A stretch of DNA of 61,079 nucleotides from Pseudoalteromonas sp. NBT06-2 (GTDB lineage: Bacteria; Pseudomonadota; Gammaproteobacteria; Enterobacterales; Alteromonadaceae). The stretch spans positions 1-61,079 of the forward strand of contig NZ_NQMR01000042.1 of assembly GCF_002276045.1 (NCBI RefSeq). The letters are read 5' to 3'. A program made the position numbers and the translations under genes. This document shows positions 32,353-42,507 of the stretch, in pieces (the first letter of the stretch is position 1; the number at the start of each line of letters is the position of its first letter). Below the pieces are notes generated by a model that was given only the letters and a program-made list of their open reading frames with translations, was not told where the DNA came from and ran no database searches.

Positions 32353-33627
32353 ATGGCCCACTTTATAGACCGCCGGTTAAATGGCAAAAACAAAAGCACG
32401 GTGAATAGACAAAGGTTTATTCGCCGCTATAAACAACAAATCAAAAAAGCAGTATCAGATGCGATTAATAAGCGCAGTGTTACAGACATAGAGCAAGGCG
32501 AAAGTGTATCAATCCCTAGTAAAGATATTGGAGAACCCACCTTTCATCAAGGTAAAGGAGGTATTAGAAATACGGTTCATCCTGGCAATGACCAATTTAC
32601 TAAAGGAGATAAAATTAAACGCCCTCAAGGAGGTCAAGCAGGAGGTAGTGGAGAAGGTGAAGCAAGTGACAAAGGTGAAGGTGAAGATGAGTTTGTATTC
32701 TCAATTTCGAAAGATGAATACTTAGACTTATTATTTGAAGATTTGGAACTGCCTAACTTACAAAAAACACAGTTAGACAAACTGATGGAGATGGAAACAC
32801 ATAGAGCAGGTTTTTGCTCTGATGGTGTCCCAACCAATATAGATATTGTTAGATCATTACAAGGTTCATTAGCCCGTAGAATTGCAATGTCGGCGGGTAA
32901 AAAAAGACAGCTAAAAGAAGCGCTAGATGCTTTAGATAAATTAGAAAAACAAAAAATGCCAGATGATGCTGAAATAAAATTATTAATTAAGGAAATTGAA
33001 GATCTTAAATCTAAGATTTCAAAAGTGCCGTTTATCGATTCATTTGATTTAAGATTTAGAAATTATGAGCAAAGACCAAAACCGACCAGTAAAGCGGTTA
33101 TGTTTTGCTTAATGGATGTTTCAGGCTCAATGGATCAAGCAACTAAAGAAATGGCTAAAAGATTTTATATACTACTTTATATGTTTTTAACAAGAACTTA
33201 TAAGGATATTGAAGTGGTATATATTCGCCATCATACTCAAGCAAAAGAAGTAGACGAGCAAGAGTTTTTCTATTCACAAGAAACAGGTGGCACTATAGTA
33301 TCTAGCGCATTAAAGTTGATGGATGAGATTGTTGCTAAGAGATACGACCCAACACAATGGAACATTTATGCCGCACAAGCATCAGATGGGGATAATTGGG
33401 CTGATGATTCACCTAACTGTACAGAGCTATTATTAAACAATATCTTACCTAAGGTGAGATATTATTCTTATATTGAGATCACCAATAGAGCGCACCAAAG
33501 TTTATGGCGAGAATACGAAAAAATAACACAAACATTTGATAATTTTGCAATTCAACATATTCGCTCAGTAGAAGATATTTATCCTATTTTTAGAGAGTTA
33601 TTTAAGAAAAACAGTCAAAAATCTTAA
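32353..33627 (+). CDS. yeaH: UPF0229 protein YeaH (VWA-like)
   Basis: A 424-residue protein that partners PrkA/YeaG. The N terminus has the conserved [24 protein letters not shown] stretch (residues 4-27). A Gly/Ser/Glu-rich low-complexity linker runs around residues 95-112, and a von Willebrand A-like domain carries the MIDAS motif DVSGSMD at residues 255-261. It is 24 bp after yeaG, with GAGGGAAA as a probable ribosome site. Confidence 0.94.
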   Translation: MAHFIDRRLNGKNKSTVNRQRFIRRYKQQIKKAVSDAINKRSVTDIEQGESVSIPSKDIGEPTFHQGKGGIRNTVHPGNDQFTKGDKIKRPQGGQAGGSGEGEASDKGEGEDEFVFSISKDEYLDLLFEDLELPNLQKTQLDKLMEMETHRAGFCSDGVPTNIDIVRSLQGSLARRIAMSAGKKRQLKEALDALDKLEKQKMPDDAEIKLLIKEIEDLKSKISKVPFIDSFDLRFRNYEQRPKPTSKAVMFCLMDVSGSMDQATKEMAKRFYILLYMFLTRTYKDIEVVYIRHHTQAKEVDEQEFFYSQETGGTIVSSALKLMDEIVAKRYDPTQWNIYAAQASDGDNWADDSPNCTELLLNNILPKVRYYSYIEITNRAHQSLWREYEKITQTFDNFAIQHIRSVEDIYPIFRELFKKNSQKS

Positions 33628-33653
33628 GTTATTAATCGTTTCAGGAGGAATGT

Positions 33654-33737
33654 ATGCTAACAAAAAGTATAAATGATAGACCTTTATTTGAATACGTTCG
33701 ATTTAATAATTCATTAAATTTAGCTAGTTTGTTTTAA
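33654..33737 (+). CDS. Small ORF between yeaH and spoVR (27 codons)
   Basis: ATG at 33654 lies five bases after a near-perfect Shine-Dalgarno sequence AGGAGG (33643-33648). The frame stays open for 27 codons (begins MLTKSINDRPLFEYVRF, ends in LASLF). Its stop is 11 bp before the spoVR ATG, which has its own AAGGAG. The ribosome site is the strongest around. It could be a functional microprotein or a leader coupling translation into spoVR. Conservation is untested. Confidence 0.5.
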   Translation: MLTKSINDRPLFEYVRFNNSLNLASLF

Positions 33738-33748
33738 AGGAGATCAAT

Positions 33749-35317
33749 ATGACACAAAACATTAACATTGATCAGCCAGTTAAAAAGTTAAATGAGCAAT
33801 ATGATAACCCTAACGATGAAACTATTCAATTAAGTGATGGTCCTGATTGGACCTTTGAGCTACTTGAGCAATATCAAGCTGAAATTGCACGAGTAGCAGC
33901 ACATTACCGTCTAGATACTTATCCAAACCAAATCGAAGTCATTGCAGCTGAACAAATGATGGATGCTTATTCGAGTATCGGTATGCCGATTGGATATAGT
34001 CATTGGTCTTATGGCAAAAAATTTATCCAAACAGAACAAAGCTATAAACGCGGACAAATGGGATTGGCATATGAAATAGTAATCAACTCAGAACCTTGTA
34101 TTTCATATTTGATGGAAGAAAATACGCTACCTATGCAGGCACTCGTAATTGCACATGCTTGCTATGGACATAATTCTTTTTTTAAAAAAAATTATTTATT
34201 TAAAACTTGGACCGATGCAAGTTCTATCATTGATTACTTAGTTTTTGCAAAAAACTATATTGCCGATTGCGAGCAAAAATATGGTTTAGTACAAGTTGAG
34301 TCTTTATTAGACTCTTGTCATGCACTAATGAATTATGGTGTTGATCGCTATAAGCGACCACAATCAATTTCACTATTTGAAGAGCAGCGAAGACAAGAAG
34401 AGCGTGAAACTTATTTACAATCTCAGGTAAATGAATTGTGGAAAACGATTCCACAGCAACAACTGCAAGAAAAGCAAGATCCCCCTCACTTTCCAAATGA
34501 ACCACAAGAAAATATTCTTTACTTCATTGAAAAACATGCACCATTATTACATTCTTGGCAAAGAGAGATAATTAGAATTGTCCGAAAAATTTCTCAATAT
34601 TTTTATCCTCAAAAACAAACCCAAGTCATGAATGAAGGTTGGGCTACATTTTGGCATTATACGATTACCAATCACCTTTACGATGAGGGAAAAGTAACTG
34701 ATGCATTTATGATGGAAATCTTACAAAGCCATACAAATGTTGTTTATCAACCACCATACAATAGTCAATATTATTCAGGTATTAATCCTTACGCACTAGG
34801 CTTTAATATGATGATTGATATAAGGCGTATGTGTGAAAACCCAACAGAAGAAGATAAAGAATGGTTTCCTAATATTGCCGGCAGTAACTGGTTAGATACA
34901 TTACATTTTGCAATGGAGAATTTTAAAGATGAAAGCTTTATCAGTCAGTACCTTTCACCTAAATTAATCAGAGATTTCAAATTATTTTCAATTTTAGATG
35001 ATGAAAAGCAAAACCATCTAAATGTCAGTGCTATTCATAATCAACAAGGCTACCACGATATTCGCCAAGCTTTGTCTGAACAATACAACCTAAGTAATTT
35101 GGAACCAAACATTCAAGTTTTTGACGTTAATTTGAAAGGAGATCGCGCTTTAACATTACGCTATATACCACATAACGATATTCCTTTAGGAGACTCAAAA
35201 GATGAGGTGATTAAACATTTACATCGACTTTGGGGCTTTAAAGTAAAGTTAGAAACAGCTTCATCAACTGGTTCTGTAACAACAATTGCACAATGCCCTA
35301 CGGCTGACGAAGAGTAA
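33749..35317 (+). CDS. ycgB: SpoVR family protein
   Basis: A 522-residue SpoVR-like protein of the E. coli YcgB type. Recognisable family stretches are YPNQIEVIAAEQMMDAYSSIGMP, GYSHWSYGK, the acidic/His segment ACYGHNSFFKKNYLF and the NEGWATFWHY motif, which resembles a metal site. In Bacillus SpoVR affects spore cortex; in non-sporing bacteria the family goes with YeaG-YeaH. It is the last gene of that cluster and is followed by a terminator. Confidence 0.94.
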   Translation: MTQNINIDQPVKKLNEQYDNPNDETIQLSDGPDWTFELLEQYQAEIARVAAHYRLDTYPNQIEVIAAEQMMDAYSSIGMPIGYSHWSYGKKFIQTEQSYKRGQMGLAYEIVINSEPCISYLMEENTLPMQALVIAHACYGHNSFFKKNYLFKTWTDASSIIDYLVFAKNYIADCEQKYGLVQVESLLDSCHALMNYGVDRYKRPQSISLFEEQRRQEERETYLQSQVNELWKTIPQQQLQEKQDPPHFPNEPQENILYFIEKHAPLLHSWQREIIRIVRKISQYFYPQKQTQVMNEGWATFWHYTITNHLYDEGKVTDAFMMEILQSHTNVVYQPPYNSQYYSGINPYALGFNMMIDIRRMCENPTEEDKEWFPNIAGSNWLDTLHFAMENFKDESFISQYLSPKLIRDFKLFSILDDEKQNHLNVSAIHNQQGYHDIRQALSEQYNLSNLEPNIQVFDVNLKGDRALTLRYIPHNDIPLGDSKDEVIKHLHRLWGFKVKLETASSTGSVTTIAQCPTADEE

Positions 35318-35341
35318 GCTATTTAGCTCTGTATTATTAAA

Positions 35342-35372
35342 CAAAAAGCTCCTGTTTATCTGGGGTTTTTCT
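35342..35372 (+). terminator. spoVR terminator
   Basis: AAAAAGCTCC-loop-GGGGTTTTT (35343-35370) forms an eight-pair stem with G-T pairs and ends in a T run. Confidence 0.6.
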
Positions 35373-35391
35373 TTATGTTTATTAAAGTTAC

Positions 35392-36360
35392 TTACTGTTT
35401 ATCACTTTTATAGACAGTTACTTTATTTCGTCCATTTTCTTTTGACTGATAAAGTGCATTATCAGCCGCTACAATCCAATCTTCATGTTTTGTAAAATGG
35501 CTTTCTAGCTTAGCTACACCTAAACTTATTTTTATTTTAATTTCACATTCTTGATAAAAAATTGTAGAATTTTCAATTGTTTTTCTAAAGCGTTCAGCAA
35601 AAATGACCGCACCTTTTATATCGGTATCAACTAAAGTTACTGCAAACTCTTCACCACCATAACGACCAGCAACATCCGATTCACGTAATGTTTTTTTTAG
35701 AACATCCGCAATATGACGAATTGCGGCATCACCACCAGCATGGCCAAAATTATCATTTACATGTTTAAAGTGATCGATATCAAACATTAATAAACAACTT
35801 TCATTATTATTTCTATTTATGCGTTTAAACTCTTTATGAAGAGATTCTTCCCAAAAACCACGATTATACAAACCTGTTAATCGATCTATTCGACTTAATT
35901 CGGCTAATTTTTCGTTAGCAAGTTTTAGCTCTAATTTATTAACCGCTTCATCAGTTACATCATATAAAATAATACATAAATGCGCTACTTCTCCCAATGT
36001 ATTTGTTAAAGGAATAAAAGTCGCATTTTGATACATATGATCAGCTTTACCCGTGATCGGGCGATAATTTTTAAACTTAAATATATATGGCTGCTGTTCC
36101 CATATGGTAAATGATCGATTCTTTAATACAAATACGGCTTCCGATTTACTACGAAACCATTTTTCATCAATACTTGGGAATAAATCAAATACATCTTTAT
36201 CTTTTACTGCGCTTGGTAATAAACCTGAATGATTTTCCATAAAACCATTCCATACACATATATTATACTTACGATCTAATACCACTAACCCAACGTCTAC
36301 GGTATTAAACATATCGATCATCCAGTGAATTTCATTCATTTCAAAGTCAGCAGCTGGCAT
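35392..36360 (-). CDS. PAS-GGDEF diguanylate cyclase
   Basis: A 322-residue cytoplasmic protein. A PAS-type sensor domain (about residues 10-140: MFNTVDVGLVVLDRKYNICVWN...) is followed by a short coiled linker and a GGDEF domain with active-site GGEEF at residues 235-239. LTGLYNRGFW precedes it. An active cyclase making cyclic-di-GMP is predicted. The inhibitory RxxD is not at the usual place (LRESDVAGRYGGEEF). It is 107 bp downstream of the response regulator-CheC gene and may be its output partner. Confidence 0.9.
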   Translation of the reverse strand: MPAADFEMNEIHWMIDMFNTVDVGLVVLDRKYNICVWNGFMENHSGLLPSAVKDKDVFDLFPSIDEKWFRSKSEAVFVLKNRSFTIWEQQPYIFKFKNYRPITGKADHMYQNATFIPLTNTLGEVAHLCIILYDVTDEAVNKLELKLANEKLAELSRIDRLTGLYNRGFWEESLHKEFKRINRNNNESCLLMFDIDHFKHVNDNFGHAGGDAAIRHIADVLKKTLRESDVAGRYGGEEFAVTLVDTDIKGAVIFAERFRKTIENSTIFYQECEIKIKISLGVAKLESHFTKHEDWIVAADNALYQSKENGRNKVTVYKSDKQ

Positions 36361-36462
36361 ATTAAAAATCTTCTAATTTAAGGTAAAAACATATCCATCA
36401 TGTACCTGCTAAATTTCATTCATCCAAAGGTCAACAGCAGGAATATTAAAAATTTTCTAATT
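36307..36462. repeat. Tandem duplication of the GGDEF gene start
   Basis: 36307-36380 (the first 18 codons of the cyclase gene plus its upstream bases) is imperfectly repeated at 36386-36462. The second copy still reads IPAVDLWMNEI before a stop. It fills most of the gap between the two signalling genes. Confidence 0.75.
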
Positions 36463-36467
36463 AAACA

Positions 36468-37472
36468 TTAATCTTCTAACAAGTATTGCACTTTATATTT
36501 TAAAGTTTTTAATGAGTCTTCAGTAAATAGTAACATTAAATCAAAATTAACATCATGATTTTCAATACCATAACTAATTTCTATGGCTAAAGTACGTTGC
36601 CATCTTGATTTATTTGTTTGTACAAGCTTAGCGACATCACAATGCTGACCCATAACAACAGGATGTCCCTGACTGAATGGCATATCTAGTTGTTTTGATA
36701 ATCCGGATAAAACAGACCCGATTAGTATATTCGCAATATCCATTAAAAGTTCAAGCTCTACTTTTTCGTTCACTTCTCCCTCATAATTCATCAAAGAAGC
36801 TATTTCTTTAAAGCTTGAATCATTAAGTAATATCAATGCTTCACCAGATACGCCACCACCGATAAATCCTTGACAAACACCTGATGTACTCGCGTTTGCA
36901 TCTATCGACTGCAATGCCATGTTTAATTCACTGACCTCTAATACATTGACATTTGGAATAGGAAGTTTTACAAAAACATTTAACAAACGCGCAAGTAGAT
37001 CTCCAGCTTGTCCCATAGCAACATTAGTTAACTCCTGATAAATATCTCGTATTTCAGGTTCTATCTGTTCACCGAGCTTATGAGCTAAGCGCTCTCTCAT
37101 TGCTTTATCTTTTATGCCATGTTTTTCAATAATTTCATCGAGTTTTTCTGGGGAACATGGTTTTTTGATAAAATCAATTGCACCGAGTTCAATTACACGT
37201 GCATGTGCTGTTGGTTGAATATCACCTGATACAACAACAGTTAATACTTCTAACCCTTCTTCTTGAATCGCCTCTAATACTTCATAACCATCCATTTGAG
37301 GCATATTTAAATCAAGAAACAATATTTCAGGTTTTATAGCTCTAATTTGTTCAATACAATGTAAACCATGTTCTGCATATTCAATTTGAATATCCCAATC
37401 ATCAGGTAAAGAACGTGCAAGCTGACGACGAGCTAATCTTGAATCATCACATATTAAAATAGGAGTAGCCAT
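36468..37472 (-). CDS. Response regulator with CheC-like phosphatase domain
   Basis: A 334-residue two-domain protein. The N-terminal receiver domain has the acidic pair DD near residue 9, phospho-acceptor Asp54 (LFLDLNMPQMDG) and Lys in FIKKP. The C-terminal part (about residues 140-334) resembles CheC/CheX-type chemotaxis phosphatases, with two related helices (ELTNVAMGQAGDLLA and ELLMDIANILIGSVL). An ATG two codons upstream (37478) is possible. It precedes the PAS-GGDEF gene, suggesting one signalling module. Confidence 0.87.
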   Translation of the reverse strand: MATPILICDDSRLARRQLARSLPDDWDIQIEYAEHGLHCIEQIRAIKPEILFLDLNMPQMDGYEVLEAIQEEGLEVLTVVVSGDIQPTAHARVIELGAIDFIKKPCSPEKLDEIIEKHGIKDKAMRERLAHKLGEQIEPEIRDIYQELTNVAMGQAGDLLARLLNVFVKLPIPNVNVLEVSELNMALQSIDANASTSGVCQGFIGGGVSGEALILLNDSSFKEIASLMNYEGEVNEKVELELLMDIANILIGSVLSGLSKQLDMPFSQGHPVVMGQHCDVAKLVQTNKSRWQRTLAIEISYGIENHDVNFDLMLLFTEDSLKTLKYKVQYLLED

Positions 37473-37722
37473 ACACATTCTCTTCTTGATTTATAATAGT
37501 AATTTTAGAAGAAGTTCAGCTAAAGTTACATTTTTTTTCTAATTCTAAAGTTAGCATAACAGAAATGTAAATCTGATTTAATATTAAACCATAAAATTAA
37601 TAAGTTAACTTAACTATATTCTAGAAGCATAAAATAAAATACTTTATATTTTAATAAATTAATTTAAAATTAATTTAAAATTAATCCAAAATTAAAACCA
37701 TATATTAACTAATTGGAATCTT

Positions 37723-38304
37723 ATGTTACGCAATTTATTATTTTTAACCTTGTTATCTGTCAGTTTCTTTACATTATCAACTCCAAGTATCAATGCATTA
37801 GACGCAAAAAGAGTAACAGTTGGCAATAAACCAATTGTTTTATTGGGTAACCCCGTGACGCTTGGCCAACAGGCTCCTAACTTTAAAGTAGTTGATGATA
37901 AATTTACACCGATTGAATTAATAAATTTTGCTGGAAAAAATTTATTAATTAGTGTGGTACCAAGCTTAGATACAGGTATTTGTAGCTTACAAACTAAGTT
38001 TTTTAATGAAAAATTAGCAATTGAACATCCTAATTTAGTGATGATAACTATCAGTGCTGATTTACCCTTCGCTCAAAAACGGTTTTGTACTGCTGAAAGT
38101 ATAGATCAAATAATCACATTATCTGATTCTGTTTGGCATGACTTTGGAAAAAAATATGGCTTAATGATCCAAGATATGGGTTTACTGACTAGGGCTGTAT
38201 TTTTATTAAATAATAAACATGAAATAGTTTATAAACAATTGGTTCCTAGTTTATCCCAAGAACCTGATTATATTTCAGTTTCAGCAGCGATTAAAAAACT
38301 CTAA
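37723..38304 (+). CDS. tpx: Thiol peroxidase (Tpx), exported form
   Basis: Tpx reduces hydroperoxides using thioredoxin-type donors. The 193-residue protein has the Tpx signature SVVPSLDTGICSLQ with peroxidatic Cys87, and the resolving Cys122 in FAQKRFC. It is about 25 residues longer than typical cytoplasmic Tpx because of a clear N-terminal signal peptide (Arg, hydrophobic run, Ser-Ile-Asn-Ala). It is therefore probably periplasmic, which raises the question of its reductant. It is a single gene convergent with hemH. Confidence 0.88.
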   Translation: MLRNLLFLTLLSVSFFTLSTPSINALDAKRVTVGNKPIVLLGNPVTLGQQAPNFKVVDDKFTPIELINFAGKNLLISVVPSLDTGICSLQTKFFNEKLAIEHPNLVMITISADLPFAQKRFCTAESIDQIITLSDSVWHDFGKKYGLMIQDMGLLTRAVFLLNNKHEIVYKQLVPSLSQEPDYISVSAAIKKL

Positions 38305-38477
38305 CAATATCTTCGTGGCAGAAAAACGATTAATACATCTGATAACACAACAATTGACACTTATCAGATAAAACCAAAGGCCATCATTTATATAAAGTGC
38401 TCAAAGTTAAAAATTGGTATTAAAATTTTTTATATTTGCCACAAAGTGTCTTTCATAAAAATACATAGCATATCTTT

Positions 38478-39482
38478 TTACCAATTAGCTAAATTTTTTA
38501 TAACAATATCTTCAAATAGACTTATATGATCGGTCCTAATATTTAGGGCCGGAATATAATCAAAGGCCTTACCTCCCGCCTTAATAAAAATCTCTTTATT
38601 TTCAATTGAAATTTCCTCTAAAGTTTCTAGGCAATCAGCTGAAAATGCAGGGCAAATTAAATGAACAGATTTAACGCCTTTCTTAGGTAGTTTTTCTAAT
38701 GTTTTATCTGTATACGGTTGTAGCCATTCTTGTTTACCAAAACGGGATTGAAACGTCATCATCCATTCGTTATCTTGTAATCCTAACGCTTTTACCGTCT
38801 CTCTTGCTGTATATTCACAATGATCAAAATAAGGATCCCCCTTCTCTATGCATGCTTTTGGTAAACCATGAAAAGAAAAAATAAGCTTGTCCGCTTTATT
38901 TTTCTGCTGCCAAAAATCTTTAATCGATTGTGATAATGCCTGAATATAGAGTGGGTTTTGATAATAATCTTTCACAAAACGAATTTCTGGTAAATTCCTT
39001 TCTTTAGCCAAAATTTGATTTAATTTATCGAAAACTGCAGCAGTTGTAGTTGCGGAATATTGTGGATAAAGCGGTAATATAAGTATATTTTCAATACCTT
39101 TTTTTTTCATTAAATCTAATTTATCACTGATAGATGGCTCGCCATATGTCATGGCTAACTCTATTGTTAAATCAATATTATAATTATCTTTTATTAATTG
39201 AGTTAATGATGCGACTTGCTGCTCACCAATGACTCTAAGTGGAGAACCTTGTTTTGTCCAAATAGAAGCGTATGCTTTTGAGACCTTTTTACACCTTAAC
39301 GGTAATACAATACCATTTAAGATGAAATACCAAATTAATGGCGGTATTTCTACCACCCGAGTATCGGATAAAAATGCTTTTAAATATTTTTTAACTGCTT
39401 TTGGTGTTGGCTCATCTGGTGTGCCAAGATTTACCAGTAAAATACCATATTTAGAAGAATTCTTTGATAATGATAATGTCAT
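38478..39482 (-). CDS. hemH: Ferrochelatase
   Basis: HemH inserts iron into protoporphyrin IX, the last step of heme synthesis. At 334 residues it is a normal bacterial ferrochelatase, with the N-terminal GILLVNLGTPDEPTPKAV, the metal-site His in LIFSFHGLP (about residue 200) and the GxxxFCxxCLETLEE-like segment CPAFSADCLETLEEI. It follows adk on the same strand, the htpG-adk-hemH order of E. coli. Confidence 0.95.
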   Translation of the reverse strand: MTLSLSKNSSKYGILLVNLGTPDEPTPKAVKKYLKAFLSDTRVVEIPPLIWYFILNGIVLPLRCKKVSKAYASIWTKQGSPLRVIGEQQVASLTQLIKDNYNIDLTIELAMTYGEPSISDKLDLMKKKGIENILILPLYPQYSATTTAAVFDKLNQILAKERNLPEIRFVKDYYQNPLYIQALSQSIKDFWQQKNKADKLIFSFHGLPKACIEKGDPYFDHCEYTARETVKALGLQDNEWMMTFQSRFGKQEWLQPYTDKTLEKLPKKGVKSVHLICPAFSADCLETLEEISIENKEIFIKAGGKAFDYIPALNIRTDHISLFEDIVIKNLANW

Positions 39483-39568
39483 TTTTTCTCTTATTTAATA
39501 TGAAAGACCCACATAAGTAGGTCCTAAGTTATATTAGTTGTACGGTACCTTATATGATATCGATCAAA

Positions 39569-40234
<666 letters not shown>

Positions 40235-40317
40235 TTAAAGTTCGAAGCGAATTTTTCCATAAGCGTAAAGTATACTCAAGAAACTTTATAGTAAATTCGC
40301 CAAAAGTTGTATAAATT

Positions 40318-40346
40318 AAAAAAGGAAGCTAGGCTTCCTTTTTTAT
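40318..40346 (-). terminator. htpG terminator
   Basis: The hairpin AAAAAAGGAAGC-TAG-GCTTCCTTTTTT lies 20 bp after the htpG stop. Confidence 0.88.
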
Positions 40347-40366
40347 GTATCAAATATTAATCAATT

Positions 40367-42283
40367 TTACTTGCTTAAATCTAACATTAGTTTATTTAAG
40401 CGACTTACAAATCCTGCAGGATCTTTTAAGCTACCTCGCTCAGCGAGTAATGCTTGATCTAATAAAACTTCAGACCATTGTGAAAATTTCTCTTCATCTT
40501 GTTCATCATTTAAGTGCTTCACTAATTGATGCTCTGGATTTAATTCAAAAACAGGCATCGCTTCTGGTGCGCCTTGACCAACGGCTTCCATTAATTTCGC
40601 CATTTGTGAGCTCATATCATTTTCATCTGCAACAACACATGCTGGTGAATCTGTTAATCTGTGAGTGAAACGAACTTCTTTTACTTTATCGCCCAATACA
40701 GTTTTGATACGCTCAGCTAAACCTTTAACTTCATTTTCTGAGTTTTCTTGCTCTTTTTTGCTTTCTTCATCATCAAGATCGCCTAAATCTAAGTCACCAC
40801 GTGTGATTGAAGTTAACTGCTTTGAATCAAATTCAGTTAAATGGCTCATCATCCATTCATCAACACGATCAGACATGAGTAATACCTCGATGCCTTTCTT
40901 ACGGAAGATTTCTAGATGAGGCGAACTTTTAGCTGCGGCAAAGTTATCAGAAACAACATAATAAATTTTATCTTGTCCTTCTTTCATACGAGATACGTAA
41001 TCAGTTAAAGAAACACTCTGAATCGATTCATTACTGTCCGTTGAAGCAAAGCGTAATAATTTTGAAATAGCATCTTTATTCGCCGCATCTTCAGCAGGAC
41101 CTTCTTTGATCACTTGACCAAATTCATTCCAGAATACTTGATAGTCTTCAGCTTTATTTTTACCCATACGATCAAGAATCTTCAGAATACGAGACGTGCA
41201 ACCTTTACGAATAGCTTGAGTTACTTTGTTATCTTGTAAAATTTCACGAGAAACATTCAGTGGTAAATCATTTGAATCTAATAAACCTTTTACAAAACGT
41301 AAATAGCTAGGCATAAACTGTTCAGCATCATCCATAATGAATACACGTTGAACATATAATTTCAAGCCACTTTTATGGTCACGATTCCATAAATCAAATG
41401 GTGCCTTTTTCGGGATATAAAGTAAGCTAGTATATTCAGTTTTACCTTCAACTTTATTATGTGTCCATGTTAAAGGTTCTTCCCAGTCATGACTCACATG
41501 TTTATAAAACTCTTTGTATTCCGACTCTTCAATTTCAGATTTATCTAATGTCCAAAGTGCTGTTGCTTTATTTATTGTTTCCCATTCAGCCGGTATCGCA
41601 TCGATTTTTTCACCATCAGGACCTTCAGATTCTGGCACTTCGTCTTTAAACATTTGAACAGGAATAGAAATATGATCAGCATATTTAGTTACTATGCCAC
41701 GTAAACGTGATAGTTCAACAAACTCTTTCTCTTCTTCTTTTAGATGAAGTGTAATTTCAGTACCACGACTTTCTTTTTCAATTTCAGCAATGGTATATTC
41801 ACCTTCTCCTTTTGAGTGCCATTCTGTCGCTTTTTCTTCACCCGCTTTACGTGTGCGAACTGTTACAGCATCAGCAACGATGAAAGCTGAGTAAAAACCA
41901 ACACCAAACTGCCCGATTAACTGAGAATCTTTAGCTTGATCACCAGATAAATTTTCAAAAAACTCAGCGGTGCCTGATTTTGCAATCGTACCTAAAGAAC
42001 TAATGACTTCATCACGGTTCATACCAATACCGTTATCTGAGATTGTTACTGTACCTGCTTTTTCATCAGTGCTGATTCTCAATTTTAATTCAGCATCTCC
42101 TTGATATAAATTACCGTCTGAAAGCGCTAAAAAACGTAATTTATCAGCAGCGTCTGATGCATTTGAGATAAGTTCACGTAGGAAGATCTCTTTATTTGAG
42201 TATAAAGAGTGGATCATTAAATTTAGGATTTGTTTTGCATCTGTTCCAAATGAATGGTTTTCTTTATTTAATTCAGCCGTCAT
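40367..42283 (-). CDS. htpG: Chaperone protein HtpG (Hsp90)
   Basis: A 638-residue bacterial Hsp90. The N-terminal GHKL ATPase shows [21 protein letters not shown] and [11 protein letters not shown], followed by the middle domain with the catalytic Arg region ([11 protein letters not shown]) and a C-terminal dimerisation domain. I start at 42283 because GGAAAC precedes that ATG; an ATG four codons upstream is possible. A sigma-32 promoter lies at 42397-42424, so the leader is about 110 nt and contains a short inverted repeat. Confidence 0.96.
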   Translation of the reverse strand: MTAELNKENHSFGTDAKQILNLMIHSLYSNKEIFLRELISNASDAADKLRFLALSDGNLYQGDAELKLRISTDEKAGTVTISDNGIGMNRDEVISSLGTIAKSGTAEFFENLSGDQAKDSQLIGQFGVGFYSAFIVADAVTVRTRKAGEEKATEWHSKGEGEYTIAEIEKESRGTEITLHLKEEEKEFVELSRLRGIVTKYADHISIPVQMFKDEVPESEGPDGEKIDAIPAEWETINKATALWTLDKSEIEESEYKEFYKHVSHDWEEPLTWTHNKVEGKTEYTSLLYIPKKAPFDLWNRDHKSGLKLYVQRVFIMDDAEQFMPSYLRFVKGLLDSNDLPLNVSREILQDNKVTQAIRKGCTSRILKILDRMGKNKAEDYQVFWNEFGQVIKEGPAEDAANKDAISKLLRFASTDSNESIQSVSLTDYVSRMKEGQDKIYYVVSDNFAAAKSSPHLEIFRKKGIEVLLMSDRVDEWMMSHLTEFDSKQLTSITRGDLDLGDLDDEESKKEQENSENEVKGLAERIKTVLGDKVKEVRFTHRLTDSPACVVADENDMSSQMAKLMEAVGQGAPEAMPVFELNPEHQLVKHLNDEQDEEKFSQWSEVLLDQALLAERGSLKDPAGFVSRLNKLMLDLSK

Positions 42284-42350
42284 TGAGGTTTCCATATATC
42301 TTTAATAAATCATATCCAAACAAATAAATGTTTAAATATTTGTTGAGTTA

Positions 42351-42381
42351 TATACCCAAGTCACTTCGAGACTTAGGTATA
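42351..42381. repeat. Ends-only remnant of the TATACCC palindromic element, in the htpG leader
   Basis: TATACCCAAGTC-ACTTCGA-GACTTAGGTATA: the left terminus of the element family joins directly to a right terminus, leaving a 12-bp stem with one mismatch. It lies between the htpG promoter and start codon and would form a hairpin in the mRNA. Confidence 0.65.
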
Positions 42382-42396
42382 TCATTTATGAGATAG

Positions 42397-42424
42397 ATAT
42401 GGGGTAGTAAAAAATAAATTCAAG
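42397..42424 (-). promoter_or_regulatory. Sigma-32 (heat-shock) promoter of htpG
   Basis: On the minus strand CTTGAA (42419-42424), a 14-bp spacer and CCCCATAT (42397-42404), the same geometry as the hrcA and grpE promoters. Confidence 0.88.
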
Positions 42425-42507
42425 TAGAAATTAATATTTCGATTAAAAAGTCTTTATCAAAAGTTAAAGACATTATTTAATTGTATAAATAACACTCAAA
42501 CCATCAC

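Noticed and set aside
39229..39498. Plus-strand ORF of 89 codons
   Set aside because: Entirely antisense to the hemH N-terminal coding region.
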